This document shows, piece after piece, positions 39,520 through 48,999 of a stretch of 64,000 nt of DNA. Origin of the DNA: Hyphomonadaceae bacterium BL14 (lineage in GTDB: Bacteria; Pseudomonadota; Alphaproteobacteria; Caulobacterales; Maricaulaceae); contig CP091242.1 in NCBI GenBank assembly GCA_027627705.1, forward strand, positions 1,972,677 through 2,036,676, read 5' to 3'. Below the pieces are notes generated by a model. That model searched no databases. It was not told where the DNA came from and saw only the letters and a list, made by a program, of their open reading frames with translations. Each line of letters opens with the position of its first letter. Position 1 is the first letter of the stretch. The translations under genes were made by a program, and so were the position numbers.

Positions 39520-40677
39520 ATGACGGCACCCAGAAGCGCGCGCGACTGGCTCACAGAGCTGGTGGCATTCGACACCACATCGCGCCATTCCAACCTGGCG
39601 CTGATTGACCATGTGGAGGCGTATCTGTCCGGGCTGGGCGCGCGCTGCGACCGCGTCCCAAGCGCTGACGGCAGCAAAGCCAATCTCCACGCCGTGATCG
39701 GGCCGGACCTGGATGGCGGTGTCGTGTTGTCAGGTCACACGGACGTGGTGCCGGTGGACGGGCAGGCCTGGTCCAGCGATCCCTGGGCCCTGATCGAGCG
39801 CGAAGGCCGGCTCTACGGGCGCGGGTCCTGTGACATGAAGGGCTTCATCGCCTGTGCCCTGGCCGCTGCGCCTGACTTTGCGCGCGCGAACCTGAAGCGG
39901 CCCATCCATTTTGCGCTGTCCCATGACGAAGAGGTGGGGTGCCTGGGTGCCCCGGCCATGATCGCGCGCATCGCCGCCAGCCATCCGCGCCCGTCCTGCG
40001 TGATCGTGGGCGAACCCACCGAGATGCAGGTGGTGAGCGGGCACAAGGGCCTCTACTCGGTGCGTGTGGAGCTGACCGGCAAGGAAGCCCATTCCAGCCT
40101 GGTGGAGAGCGGCGCCTGCGCGGTGACCCATGCTGCCGGGCTGATGCACTGGCTGACGCAGGAAGCCGCGCGCCTCAAGGCCGCGGCGCCCGCCGACAGC
40201 CCGTTTGATCCGCCCTATGGCACACTGACCATCGGACGCATGGGCGGCGGCTCTGCCGTGAATATCCTGGCGCGCGACGCCTGGTTTGAAGCGCTGATGC
40301 GTCCGGCCCCCTGGGATGACGGACCGGGCCTGGGCCGGCGGCTGATGGAGCAGGCGCGCATCGTGGAAGCCGAGATGCGCCGCACCGCGCCCGAAGCGCG
40401 CGTCACTGTCACCGTGATGTCAGACGTGCCGCCGCTGCGTCCTGAAGAGATGGGCGAGGCCGAAGCGCTGGCGCGCGCCATCACCGGCGATAACGCGCCG
40501 CGCGTGGTCGCCTATGGCACTGAGGGCGGGCAGTTTCAGGAGGCGGGCTTCTCCACCGTCATCTGCGGGCCTGGCTCCATCGCCCAGGCCCACCAGCCCG
40601 ACGAGTTCATCTTGGCCAGCGAACTGGACGCGTGCATGGCGTTTCTGAAAAAGCTCGAGCAGCGCCTGTCGGCTTGA
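39520..40677 (+). CDS. argE: Acetylornithine deacetylase (ArgE-type M20 hydrolase)
   Basis: 385 residues. M20 family: metal ligands in LSGHTDVVPVDG and GRGSCDMKGF, catalytic Glu-Glu in SHDEEVGC, EPTEMQVVSGHKG and the dimerisation domain. This combination matches ArgE, which releases ornithine from N-acetylornithine in arginine synthesis. A succinyl-diaminopimelate desuccinylase would differ around HKG. The start at 39520 follows GCAGGA. No other arg gene is adjacent. Confidence 0.9.
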   Translation: MTAPRSARDWLTELVAFDTTSRHSNLALIDHVEAYLSGLGARCDRVPSADGSKANLHAVIGPDLDGGVVLSGHTDVVPVDGQAWSSDPWALIEREGRLYGRGSCDMKGFIACALAAAPDFARANLKRPIHFALSHDEEVGCLGAPAMIARIAASHPRPSCVIVGEPTEMQVVSGHKGLYSVRVELTGKEAHSSLVESGACAVTHAAGLMHWLTQEAARLKAAAPADSPFDPPYGTLTIGRMGGGSAVNILARDAWFEALMRPAPWDDGPGLGRRLMEQARIVEAEMRRTAPEARVTVTVMSDVPPLRPEEMGEAEALARAITGDNAPRVVAYGTEGGQFQEAGFSTVICGPGSIAQAHQPDEFILASELDACMAFLKKLEQRLSA

Positions 40678-40695
40678 GGCGCGTCCGGTCTGCGC

Positions 40696-41061
40696 TCAGG
40701 CCGCCTTGGGCGGATTGACCACATCATTGCGCTCGTCCAGCAGCACCACAGTAGGCTGATAGACGCGCGCGGCCTCGGCATCCATGCCAGCATAGGCCAC
40801 CACGATGATGCGGTCACCGGGCTGGGCGAGACGCGCAGCCGCGCCATTGATCCCGAAGGTCTTGGACCCGCGCGGCGCGGTGATGGCGTAGGTGGTGAAA
40901 CGCAGGCCGTTATTGATGTTGAGCACATCCACCTGCTCGTGCGGCAGGATGCCGGCGGCCTCGAGCAGATCGGCGTCGATGGAGATCGAGCCTTCGTAAT
41001 GCAGATCGGCCTGGGTCACCACGGCGCGGTGAAGCTTGGCTTTCATCATGGTGAGCTGCAT
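40696..41061 (-). CDS. panD: Aspartate 1-decarboxylase precursor
   Basis: 121 residues. The self-cleavage site Gly24-Ser25 lies in [10 protein letters not shown], giving the pyruvoyl cofactor; [15 protein letters not shown] and YAITAPRGS are family signatures. It makes beta-alanine for pantothenate and CoA. AAGGAGC lies eight bases before the ATG at 41061; the longer frame is not supported. Convergent with argE, divergent from the aminotransferase gene. Confidence 0.96.
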   Translation of the reverse strand: MQLTMMKAKLHRAVVTQADLHYEGSISIDADLLEAAGILPHEQVDVLNINNGLRFTTYAITAPRGSKTFGINGAAARLAQPGDRIIVVAYAGMDAEAARVYQPTVVLLDERNDVVNPPKAA

Positions 41062-41252
41062 GGCGTTTGCTCCTTGCACACGGCCCGCCCCGCTCGGCTG
41101 CCGCACTCATTTTGTGCAGCGCATATAGCGCGTCCGGCGCGCCAGTGCATCCCCCTGCATGTGGAAAGCGTCACATGAATCGCGCGCCACCGCTTGGCCT
41201 GCGCCCCCGGCGCTGGCTAGGCTGACAGCCCGTTTCGGCAGGAGCGCCGCCC

Positions 41253-42152
41253 ATGACCCAGCCCGTCACCACCCACCAGGCCGAAGAGGATGCGCGCAAT
41301 GAGCAGATCCTGATCTGGCTCAATGGCGCACTCAAACCAAAGGCCGAGGCGCTGGTCAGCGTCTATGACAGCGGCTTCATGCTCGGCGACGGAGTGTGGG
41401 AAGGCTTGCGCCTCTATAACGGGCGCTGGGCATTCCTGGACGAGCATCTGGACCGCCTGTTCGAGGCGGCGCGCGCCATCGATCTCGACATCGGCCGCAC
41501 GAAGGCGGACCTCGCCGCGGCGCTGGAGCAGACCCGCGCAGCCAACGAAATGGTCCATGACGCACACGCACGCCTTATGGTGACACGCGGGGTCAAGACA
41601 CGACCCTTCCAGCACCCGTCCTTGTCCCGTCAGGGGCCCACTCTTGTCATCATCATGGAACATTCGCGACCGGCCATTCCGCGCCCTGTGCGCCTCGCCA
41701 CCGTCCCGCATATGCGCGGCCTGCCCATGACCCAGGACCCCAAGCTCAACTCCCACTCCAAGCTGAACTGCATTCTGGCCTGCATTGCTGCAGAAAAGGC
41801 GGGGGCAGACGAAGCGCTGATGCTGGATGTACACGGGTTCGTAAATACAACTAACGCCTGCAATTTCTTCATTGTGCGCATGGGTGAAGTCTGGACCTCC
41901 ACCGGGGACTACTGCATGAACGGGATTACACGGCGCAAAGTAATCGAGTTGTGCCGCGCCAACGCCATTCCTGTATTTGAGCGCAATTTCTCTCTGGTGG
42001 ACTGCTACGGTGCGGACGAAGCTTTCCTGACCGGCACGTTCGGCGCCCAGACCCCGGTGGGCGTGATTGACGGGCGGGTGATCGGAGCCGGCGATGCTGG
42101 CCCGGTCACAACCCGAATCCGCGAGCTGTACAAACAACTTGTCGGAGTTTGA
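41253..42152 (+). CDS. Class IV aminotransferase (branched-chain/D-amino acid type)
   Basis: 299 residues. PLP lysine Lys170 in NSHSKLNCI and the fold-type IV pattern DSGFMLGDGVWEGLRLY, DVHGFVNTTNACNFF and TGTFGAQTPVGVIDG. This family includes branched-chain, D-alanine and aminodeoxychorismate enzymes; the residues visible do not decide the substrate. It is followed two bases later by a sulfotransferase-like gene, a pairing that suggests a shared pathway. Confidence 0.87.
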   Translation: MTQPVTTHQAEEDARNEQILIWLNGALKPKAEALVSVYDSGFMLGDGVWEGLRLYNGRWAFLDEHLDRLFEAARAIDLDIGRTKADLAAALEQTRAANEMVHDAHARLMVTRGVKTRPFQHPSLSRQGPTLVIIMEHSRPAIPRPVRLATVPHMRGLPMTQDPKLNSHSKLNCILACIAAEKAGADEALMLDVHGFVNTTNACNFFIVRMGEVWTSTGDYCMNGITRRKVIELCRANAIPVFERNFSLVDCYGADEAFLTGTFGAQTPVGVIDGRVIGAGDAGPVTTRIRELYKQLVGV

Positions 42153-42154
42153 CC

Positions 42155-42877
42155 ATGCGCCTCGCCATGTGGTCCGGACCGCGCAATCTCTCCACCGCGC
42201 TGATGTATGCATTCGCCTCGCGGGCCGATTGCGCGGTCGTCGACGAACCGTTCTACGCCGCCTATCTCGCCCGCACCGGGCTGGACCACCCGATGCAGGA
42301 TGCTGTGATCGCGGCGGGCGAGACCGAGCCTGAGGCCGTCATCGCGCGCCTCACGGGCCCCGTCCCCGGCGGCAAACCGATTTATTATCAAAAGCATATG
42401 TGCCACCACATGCTGGACGGGTTTGACCGGGACTGGATAAGCGCCTGCGCCAATGTCTTCCTGATCCGCCACCCCGCACGCGTGGCCGCCAGCTTTGATG
42501 CGCGCCATGAAAATCCCACTCTCAATGATCTGGGCGTGCCCCAGCAGAACGCGCTCTTTGACGAGGTGACCGCGCGCGGTCTTCCCGCCCTTGTCATCGA
42601 CAGCGCCGACATCAGGACAAATCCGAGGGCGGCCCTGTCGGCGCTGTGCGCAGCCCTGGGCCTTGAGTTCGACCCGGCCATGCTGAGCTGGCCCAAAGGC
42701 GGGCGCCCCGAGGACGGCGTCTGGGCGGCGCACTGGTATGCGGCGGTGCACGCCAGTACCGGGTTCGCAGGCCCGGAAGGCGAATTGCCTGTCCTGCCGT
42801 CGCGTCTGCAGGCTGTCGCGGACGCGGCGATGGACGCCTATCAGCGTCTGCACGCCCTGCGCCTTATGCCCGGTTGA
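42155..42877 (+). CDS. Sulfotransferase-like P-loop protein
   Basis: 240 residues. The N-terminal MWSGPRNLSTALMYAF is a 5'-PSB-like loop and FLIRHPARVAAS a 3'-PB-like segment, the two PAPS-binding elements of the sulfotransferase fold. Family members beside class IV aminotransferases are common, but a substrate is not known. The start at 42155 uses GGAG eight bases upstream, immediately after the aminotransferase stop, so they form an operon. Confidence 0.8.
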   Translation: MRLAMWSGPRNLSTALMYAFASRADCAVVDEPFYAAYLARTGLDHPMQDAVIAAGETEPEAVIARLTGPVPGGKPIYYQKHMCHHMLDGFDRDWISACANVFLIRHPARVAASFDARHENPTLNDLGVPQQNALFDEVTARGLPALVIDSADIRTNPRAALSALCAALGLEFDPAMLSWPKGGRPEDGVWAAHWYAAVHASTGFAGPEGELPVLPSRLQAVADAAMDAYQRLHALRLMPG

Positions 42878-43060
42878 CGTGGATGTGCAGGAGGCAGTGA
42901 CCCTGCCACCGCGCCCGCCACGACGCAAACCAGCCCGAAGGGACCGCTGCGACATCCTGCCGCAGGCAACCGCCAGCCAGGACTACTTCCACACCCGCCA
43001 GACAGAGCGCATCTGTAGTGAGGCCGGACCATTACCGGTCTTTCTTGAGGTGTTCTTTCA

Positions 43061-43321
43061 ATGACTGAAATCCCTGTGCGCGCCCAAGGTCGCGCGAGCC
43101 TTGCCGACGCGATCGCCGCAGCGGCTGGTGCCCTGTTCGTCGGCATATGCCTCTTCTGCGCTGCCGGTGCTTTGGTCTGGGCCGTATGCTTCATGGCCGG
43201 CCTGCCCATGATCGTGATCGGCGCCGCCGAAGTGATCACCGCTGTCCTGTGTCTGGCCGTTGTGTGGCTGCTGTTCCGCGCCGGGCTCAGATACGCGGCC
43301 AGCGGGTTCGCAAGCGGCTGA
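43061..43321 (+). CDS. Small two-span membrane protein
   Basis: 86 residues with two hydrophobic segments (about 22-44 and 48-70) and short polar ends; no motif recognised. The frame is clean and hydrophobicity well defined. It sits between the sulfotransferase-like gene (183 bases upstream) and grpB-like gene (75 bases downstream). The upstream gap holds no gene I can support. Confidence 0.65.
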   Translation: MTEIPVRAQGRASLADAIAAAAGALFVGICLFCAAGALVWAVCFMAGLPMIVIGAAEVITAVLCLAVVWLLFRAGLRYAASGFASG

Positions 43322-43396
43322 CGCCGCCCCGTTCCGAAGGGGCGCAAATTGGGCTAGTCAAAGCACTTCTCTGCCGCCCAGCCCCCGGACGCGATC

Positions 43397-44005
43397 ATGA
43401 AAAAGGACCCTGTCGACGTCACGCCGCCCGATCCGGCCTGGGTCGACGAAGGGTATGAGTGGGCCGAACGGGTGGCCGGTGCCCTGCGCGCGCTGGCGCT
43501 GCGGGTCGATCATGTCGGCTCCACCGCCGTGCCGGGCCTGCCCGCCAAGAACGTGATCGATATCCAGGCGCTGGTGTTCCGGCTGGATGAGCCCGAAGCG
43601 ATCGTCGCGGCGATGACCGGGGCGGGCTTCCGTCATGCGCCGGACAATACCGGCGACACGCCCCATGCCGACGCCGCACCGGTGCTGGGCGAGGATGACT
43701 GGCGCAAGCTCTATTTCCGCGAGCCCAAGGGATCGCGCCGGGTGCATGTGCATGTGCGCCGCAATGGCGCAGCTGCGGCGCGGCGCACCTTTCTGATGCG
43801 CGATTATCTGCGGGCAGACGCCGCCGCCCGGCGCGACTATGGCGCGTTCAAGCTGGCGCTGGCGGAGAAAACCAGGAAGGACAGGGCCGCCTATCAGGCG
43901 ATCAAAAGCCCGTTTATCGAGACCGTCATGCGCGCGGCGGAAGGCTGGGCCGAGCTCAGCCGTTGGCAGACCAGCGCGCCCGACGCCTATTGGAGGAGCG
44001 AGTGA
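43397..44005 (+). CDS. GrpB family nucleotidyltransferase-like protein
   Basis: 202 residues. The UPF0157/GrpB pattern is clear: DHVGSTAVPGLPAKNVIDIQ, where GS and the paired Asp resemble a nucleotidyltransferase active site, then HVHVRRNG and a C-terminal helix with RKDRAAYQAIKSPFIE. A possible GTP-related or CoA-kinase-like role is known for some relatives; here unknown. Its stop overlaps the mtnP start (TGATG), implying coupled translation. Confidence 0.88.
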   Translation: MKKDPVDVTPPDPAWVDEGYEWAERVAGALRALALRVDHVGSTAVPGLPAKNVIDIQALVFRLDEPEAIVAAMTGAGFRHAPDNTGDTPHADAAPVLGEDDWRKLYFREPKGSRRVHVHVRRNGAAAARRTFLMRDYLRADAAARRDYGAFKLALAEKTRKDRAAYQAIKSPFIETVMRAAEGWAELSRWQTSAPDAYWRSE

Positions 44006-44889
44006 TGGCGGAGCGCTATGTGCTGGGCGTGATCGGCGGGTCGGGGCTGTACGCGCTCGACGGCCTGACCGAAATGCGCACGACGCGGGTGGAAACGCCC
44101 TGGGGGGCGCCGTCCGGGGCTCTGGTACGTGCACGCCTGGAAGGCCTCGACATTGTTTTCATGCCCCGCCATGGCGAGGGTCACGCCGTGCCGCCCAGCG
44201 CCATCAATTACCGCGCCAATATCGATGCGCTCAAGCGTGCGGGCGTCACCGACCTCCTGTCCCTGTCCGCCTGCGGCTCGCTGCAGGAACACCTCGAGCC
44301 GGGGCATTTCGTGGTGGTGGACCAGTATGTCGACCGGACGTTTGCGCGCCAGAAGAGCTTTTTCGGCGCCGGCTGCGTGGCCCATGTCGCCATGGCCGAC
44401 CCGGTGTGCGCGCGCCTGTCAGGCCTGGCCGCCGACGCGGCGCAAGCTGCTGGCGTAGCGCATGTGCAGCGCCGCGGAACCTATCTCGCCATGGAGGGTC
44501 CGCAGTTTTCCACCCGGGCCGAAAGCGCGCTTTACCGGTCCTGGGGCCTCGATGTGATCGGCATGACCAACATGCCCGAAGCCAAGCTCGCCCGCGAGGC
44601 CGAGCTGCCTTATGCCAGCGTGTGCATGGTCACCGATTATGATTGCTGGCGCGCGCCGGACGCCGATGTCGCGATTAGCGAAATCCTCAAAGTCATGGCC
44701 GCCAATACCCACCATGCCCACGCCATGCTGCGCGCGCTGGCGGCCAATCTGGCCGGTCAGACACGCACGCCGTCACCGCAAGGCATTGAGCGCACGCTGG
44801 ACCACGCCATCATCACCCCGCCCTCGCACCGCGATCCCGTGCTGGTCGCCAAGCTCGACGCCGTCGCCGGCCGTGTGCTCAGGCCCTGA
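44005..44889 (+). CDS. mtnP: S-methyl-5'-thioadenosine phosphorylase
   Basis: 294 residues. N-terminal GVIGGSGLYAL, PRHGEGHAVPPSAINYRANI and the substrate pocket MEGPQFSTRAES followed by GMTNMPEAKLAREAELPYA define MTAP. It phosphorolyses methylthioadenosine to adenine and methylthioribose-1-phosphate in methionine salvage. GGAGGAG is upstream of the ATG at 44005, one base overlapping the GrpB stop. No other salvage genes (mtnA etc.) are in the window. Confidence 0.94.
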   Translation: MAERYVLGVIGGSGLYALDGLTEMRTTRVETPWGAPSGALVRARLEGLDIVFMPRHGEGHAVPPSAINYRANIDALKRAGVTDLLSLSACGSLQEHLEPGHFVVVDQYVDRTFARQKSFFGAGCVAHVAMADPVCARLSGLAADAAQAAGVAHVQRRGTYLAMEGPQFSTRAESALYRSWGLDVIGMTNMPEAKLAREAELPYASVCMVTDYDCWRAPDADVAISEILKVMAANTHHAHAMLRALAANLAGQTRTPSPQGIERTLDHAIITPPSHRDPVLVAKLDAVAGRVLRP

Positions 44890-44893
44890 CGGC

Positions 44894-46114
44894 CTATCCC
44901 CGGGCGCTGAGCGCAGGCGATCCTGATGCTGCCCGGCGGGCCGGCGGGAGGCTTGCAGCGAGGCCGGTCAGCGTGCCTGCTGCGAAAGTAAGCGCGATCA
45001 CGCCCGGATTGAGATCGAAGGGGAAGCGCGCGAATGTGCGTGCCAGCGTGGCACCTGCCACCACCAGTGCGGCTCCCGCCGCCGAAGCGGCGAGGCCAAT
45101 GATCAACCCCTCGATCAGCACCTGGGCGGTGATCAGGCGACCGGTCGCGCCGCTCATCATCTGCAACGCAATCTCGCGCCGGCGCATGTCGACCGCCGCA
45201 TTGGCCGCCGCGGCATAGCCGGTCAGCGCGACAGCGACGGTCACGACGGCGATCGTGATCAATAGCCGCGCGATCAGATCGCGCTGACGTTCCAGCGCCC
45301 GGGTGGGGGCGGCCGGGTCAGCGAATTCGAACGGGGAGACATGGGCCTGGGGCACGCCATGGGTTCGCCTGAGCGTCTGGTCGGCGGTCATCAGCGCCGC
45401 CCTGCGGCGGGTCTCAGGGGTCAGGACGATGGTCAGCTGGCTGACTTCATTAGGCCCGGCCGCGCCAAAAGCATCGGCGGTTTCAAAATAGCGCGCGGCG
45501 GCCGTAAACGGTGCGAACACGCTCTGGCGATAGCGCTCGGCAAGCTGGTTCTCCGCCTCCGCGAACACGCCGACGACCTCACAAGATATGCCATTGATGC
45601 GGATCGCCTCGCCGACAGCCGCGTCGTTGCGGAACAGCTGGCGCGCGGCGCCGGCGCCCAGGACGCACAGCCGGTCAGCACCTTGCGTTTCAGCCAGGGT
45701 CAGGGCGCGCCCCGCCTCCAGAGGCATGTCGGCCTCGCGCCGGTAATCGCCCAGCACGCCGCGCACCGGAAGATTCGCCTGTTCACGCCCGTAGCGCACA
45801 TCGCCCGTGGCGGATCGCCAGGCGGCCCAGGCCTCGATGGAGGCACCCAGCGCCTCCTGCAGGCGGGGAATGTCGGCCAGGCGCGGCGGGCCGAAGCGGT
45901 CGTCCAGAAAGGCATTCTCGGTGATCACCAGCGAGCGCGCATAGGCACCGAAAGTCATCCTCTCCATCTCCCGGGCATAGCCGGACATCACCCCTGCCGC
46001 CACGGCGACGCCCGCCGCCCCGCCACCCAGCGTGGCGATGAGCAGCGCCGCCCGCGAGGGCTTGCTGAACGCCGCCCACATGGCGAGGCGCAACACCGCC
46101 AGCAAACGGTTCAC
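44894..46114 (-). CDS. MacB/FtsX-type ABC transporter permease
   Basis: 406 residues. One N-terminal membrane helix (about 20-43), a periplasmic domain (45-280), and three helices near the C-terminus (about 283-305, 330-355, 365-390) with an FtsX-like core (EIALQMMSGATGRLITAQVL). It is mechanotransmission-type rather than a channel. It starts with GTG overlapping the ATPase stop by four bases. With the ATPase and adaptor it makes a tripartite MacAB-like exporter. Confidence 0.9.
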   Translation of the reverse strand: MNRLLAVLRLAMWAAFSKPSRAALLIATLGGGAAGVAVAAGVMSGYAREMERMTFGAYARSLVITENAFLDDRFGPPRLADIPRLQEALGASIEAWAAWRSATGDVRYGREQANLPVRGVLGDYRREADMPLEAGRALTLAETQGADRLCVLGAGAARQLFRNDAAVGEAIRINGISCEVVGVFAEAENQLAERYRQSVFAPFTAAARYFETADAFGAAGPNEVSQLTIVLTPETRRRAALMTADQTLRRTHGVPQAHVSPFEFADPAAPTRALERQRDLIARLLITIAVVTVAVALTGYAAAANAAVDMRRREIALQMMSGATGRLITAQVLIEGLIIGLAASAAGAALVVAGATLARTFARFPFDLNPGVIALTFAAGTLTGLAASLPPARRAASGSPALSARG

Positions 46115-46818
46115 GAGACCGGCTCCGGGGCAACGACCCGGCCATGAGCGAGCGCCACCGTGCGGGTGGCGCGTTCGAGCACGATTGGGTCATGGCTGGC
46201 CGCAATAACACAGGCTCCGACCGCTGCCGCCCGTGCGAGCCGGTCGATAACGGCATTGGCGGTTTCAGCGTCGAGCGATGCGGTCGGTTCATCGGCGATG
46301 ATCAGGCGCGGCTCCAGCGACAAAGCGCGGGCAAGTCCGACGCGCATGCGCTCGCCGCCTGACAGGGCGCCCACCCGGCGCTCGGCCTTGTCCGCAAGGC
46401 CGACATCGCCAAGCGCCCGCAGGGCGATCTCCCGCGCGCGCCGGGCGGACAAGCCCGCATAAAAGGCCGGGAGACAGACATTGCTGATCGCCGTCATGTT
46501 CTCGATCAGGCCGGCATCCTGCAGCACATAGCCAAGCGCACCGCGCCGGGTCAGCGCCAGCTTGCGGTCGGAATACCCGCTGGTGTCCTTGCCCAAAAAC
46601 ACGATACGTCCGCTCGTCGGGCGATCCAGCAGGCCCAGCAGGTTCAACAGCGTCGTCTTGCCCGAACCCGAGCGGCCGCGCAGGGCGCAGACCTCACCGC
46701 GATGAAAGGCAAGATCCGCGTCGAGCAGGGCGGGTACAGCCGCGTTCGCGCGCCCGTAGACGCGCCCGGCTCCGATCGCCTGCAAAACCGGCTCGCCTGA
46801 GCCGTGAGCGCGGATCAT
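46111..46818 (-). CDS. MacB/LolD-type ABC transporter ATPase
   Basis: 235 residues. Walker A GRSGSGKT, Q-loop YVLQDAGL, signature LSGGERMRVGLARAL, Walker B IIADEPTASLD and the His switch ASHD are all intact. It powers the adjacent FtsX-like permease. Four-base overlaps (ATGA and GTGA) with both neighbours show a tightly coupled operon. Substrate unknown; macrolides, peptides or lipoproteins are all seen in the family. Confidence 0.93.
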   Translation of the reverse strand: MIRAHGSGEPVLQAIGAGRVYGRANAAVPALLDADLAFHRGEVCALRGRSGSGKTTLLNLLGLLDRPTSGRIVFLGKDTSGYSDRKLALTRRGALGYVLQDAGLIENMTAISNVCLPAFYAGLSARRAREIALRALGDVGLADKAERRVGALSGGERMRVGLARALSLEPRLIIADEPTASLDAETANAVIDRLARAAAVGACVIAASHDPIVLERATRTVALAHGRVVAPEPVS

Positions 46819-48056
46819 GTCCCGAGCTCATCGACGATCACTTCGTCGCCGGGCTGAAGCCCGCCCTCTTCCTCAATCACCTCGATATAGTCATCGTCCT
46901 GCGCGCCCACGCGGATCAACACGGCCTCGGGGCCGTCCGGTGCGGCGCGGAAAACCCGCCTTTTCCTCTCGCGCAGCAAATAGCCGAAATCCATTCCCAT
47001 CAGGGAGGCGCGCCGAAGGCTTGGGTCCTCCGGCAGGGGGCCCAGGGCCGCCTCCCGTCTGTCAATTGCTTCTTGCGGCAGTTCAGGCATGAAATTCTCG
47101 GGCGTGTAATACAGGGCGGCCACCGGGAGGCGCATGACCGTACTGGCTTCGCCCCTGACAAATTCGACGCTGGCTGTCATGCCCGGCAGAAGGGTGATCG
47201 GTTCGCGATTGGCGCGCACAAGCACGGTGTAGCTGACGAAACGTCCCACGCGTACCGGCGCGCGCCGGATGTCCTCGATCACACCGCCCAGCGTCCAGGT
47301 GGGAAAGGCGTCGACCTTGAACCGGACCTCCATGTCGCGATCAATCCGTCCGATATCGGCTTCAGACACCTGGGCCTCGATCATGATGTCAGACAGATCG
47401 GTCGCCACGATAAACAGGGTCGGCGCGCTCTGGACCGCGTTGACGGCCTGTCCCACCTCTATTCGGCGGTCGAGCACAAAGCCTGTCACCGGCGAGCGGA
47501 TTTCAGTGCGGGCCAGATCAATGCCGGCCTGTTCGACCCGCCGCTCGGCCAGGTCCACATTGGCGTTTGCGCGCTGAAAGGCCGCTTCCAGGCGCTCCAC
47601 CACGAAAATCTGATCGCGCCGGGGCGCCTGCGCGCCAGTTCCGCGTTCGGCCAGTTGCGTTAAACGGTTGAGGTCTTCGCGCGCGGAGGCGAGGTCCGCC
47701 GCCGCCGCGCGCGCGTCCGCCCGGGCGATCTCCAGCTGGGCCCCCGCCTGCTGCAGGGCCGACTGGAAGGGCGACGGGTCAATGCGCGCGAGAAGATCGC
47801 CTTCGGCCACAGGATCGTTGAAGTCGGCGTGGATTTCGAGGATGCGTCCGCTGATTTCCGCCCCGACTTCGACTTCCGAGGCCGCGCGCAGTGTTCCGAC
47901 AGCCGGCACGATGGCGCGAATATCGCCGATGTCGACGGTGGCGGTTTCGTATCGCGACATCGACACGGTCTGAGGCGGTCTATCCCCGCTCAGCTCCCCG
48001 CAGGCCGTGGTAATCGACCCCACCACGAACACCAGGAGAATCCGGCAGCACCTCAT
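46815..48056 (-). CDS. Periplasmic adaptor (HlyD/MacA-type) lipoprotein
   Basis: 413 residues. N-terminal hydrophobic segment with TTACG (a probable lipoprotein Cys), biotinyl-lipoyl-like halves (VEVGAEISGRILEI and GFVLDRRIEVGQAVN), an alpha-helical hairpin (ALQQAGAQLEIARADARAA...) and beta-barrel regions. It would bridge the ABC permease to an outer-membrane channel, whose gene is not here. The start at 48056 is chosen because the signal begins there. It overlaps the ATPase gene by four bases. Confidence 0.9.
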   Translation of the reverse strand: MRCCRILLVFVVGSITTACGELSGDRPPQTVSMSRYETATVDIGDIRAIVPAVGTLRAASEVEVGAEISGRILEIHADFNDPVAEGDLLARIDPSPFQSALQQAGAQLEIARADARAAAADLASAREDLNRLTQLAERGTGAQAPRRDQIFVVERLEAAFQRANANVDLAERRVEQAGIDLARTEIRSPVTGFVLDRRIEVGQAVNAVQSAPTLFIVATDLSDIMIEAQVSEADIGRIDRDMEVRFKVDAFPTWTLGGVIEDIRRAPVRVGRFVSYTVLVRANREPITLLPGMTASVEFVRGEASTVMRLPVAALYYTPENFMPELPQEAIDRREAALGPLPEDPSLRRASLMGMDFGYLLRERKRRVFRAAPDGPEAVLIRVGAQDDDYIEVIEEEGGLQPGDEVIVDELGT

Positions 48057-48125
48057 GATCCACCCAGCAGCATTCAGGTTGAAACGTCCGCCGCTCAGCA
48101 CGCTACAGGAGACGAAATGCTGCCG

Positions 48126-48746
48126 CTAGTCCCGAACATTGACCAGAACCAATTCTCCTGCGCCGGGCCTGAATTCGCGGACCCACCAGCCATATTGGGG
48201 TGCGTAATCCTTGAACGTCTCGCTACGCCGAACCTGCGCCTCTCCAGATGTGCCAATATGCTCGGAGAACCGGTCAATGCGCACCCTGTGCACGAGGACG
48301 CTCTCCCCACGGATTTCCAGGCTTGTGCAGCCCTCATGGGAAATCGTGTAGGCGTCAGACAGCAAGGTTTCTTCTCCCTCGCGCCGAAGACGCAGGGTTA
48401 CCGGCAGTTCGACGGTTTCACCGGCCTCCAGAACCATGACAGCGGCGAGCGCGGCGGTGCCGTATTCGTAGGAAATGTTGTAGCCAGCCGATGCTCGCGG
48501 AAGCTGTTCCGGAAGGATCGCATAGCGAAAATTCGTATGCCATGTCCCAGAGCCGGCCCCGGGACGCGTGCTTGAGAAGCGTTCTGAAACGCGCCAGCTT
48601 CCCGGACCCGCCTGCGCGACCTGATAGCGTGTCTGAGACCCCACAGGCTGACCGTCGGGCCGACGGTACTCATATACATACTCACGATGGGCGGGATTCA
48701 GCCGCGCAAGATCCAAACTTTCGCAGTTCAACCACAGATCAAGCAT
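48126..48746 (-). CDS. Hypothetical protein leading the efflux operon
   Basis: 206 residues, beta-rich, soluble by hydrophobicity, without a signal peptide (MLDLWLNCESLDLARLNP). Repeated Arg/Glu-Thr strands and a closing YGWWVREFRPGAGELVLV suggest a beta-sandwich. GGGAGAGAG lies nine bases before the ATG. A TATAAT sequence (48881-48886, minus strand), 135 bases upstream, is a possible -10, although no good -35 pairs with it. It precedes the adaptor gene by 69 bases on the same strand and may belong to the efflux unit. Function unknown. Confidence 0.7.
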   Translation of the reverse strand: MLDLWLNCESLDLARLNPAHREYVYEYRRPDGQPVGSQTRYQVAQAGPGSWRVSERFSSTRPGAGSGTWHTNFRYAILPEQLPRASAGYNISYEYGTAALAAVMVLEAGETVELPVTLRLRREGEETLLSDAYTISHEGCTSLEIRGESVLVHRVRIDRFSEHIGTSGEAQVRRSETFKDYAPQYGWWVREFRPGAGELVLVNVRD

Positions 48747-48999
48747 GGGCGCAATCTCTCTCCCTACCGCCTCATGGGAGTGAGCCTAGCAGTACCGGCA
48801 CCTGAGGCTGCCAGGCCACCCCGGTCAAAGTGTACGCTCTGATTGCTGTCCCAGATCAGTCACGACGATCCGGATCAGCAATTATAGCGTGCCGAAAATC
48901 AGCCCTTCGTCCAGCAAAAATGCGTTATGCACGAATAAAATTTCATCAAAGCGATCAGGCTGAAGGCCATCAGGTTGCGCACACGGGATGGTCCGACCC

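Noticed and set aside
42897..43064. 55-codon GTG-start frame ending in the start of the small membrane gene
   Set aside because: AGGAGG is only two bases from the GTG, the peptide is Pro/Arg-rich with no fold signal, and the ATGA overlap alone is weak evidence.
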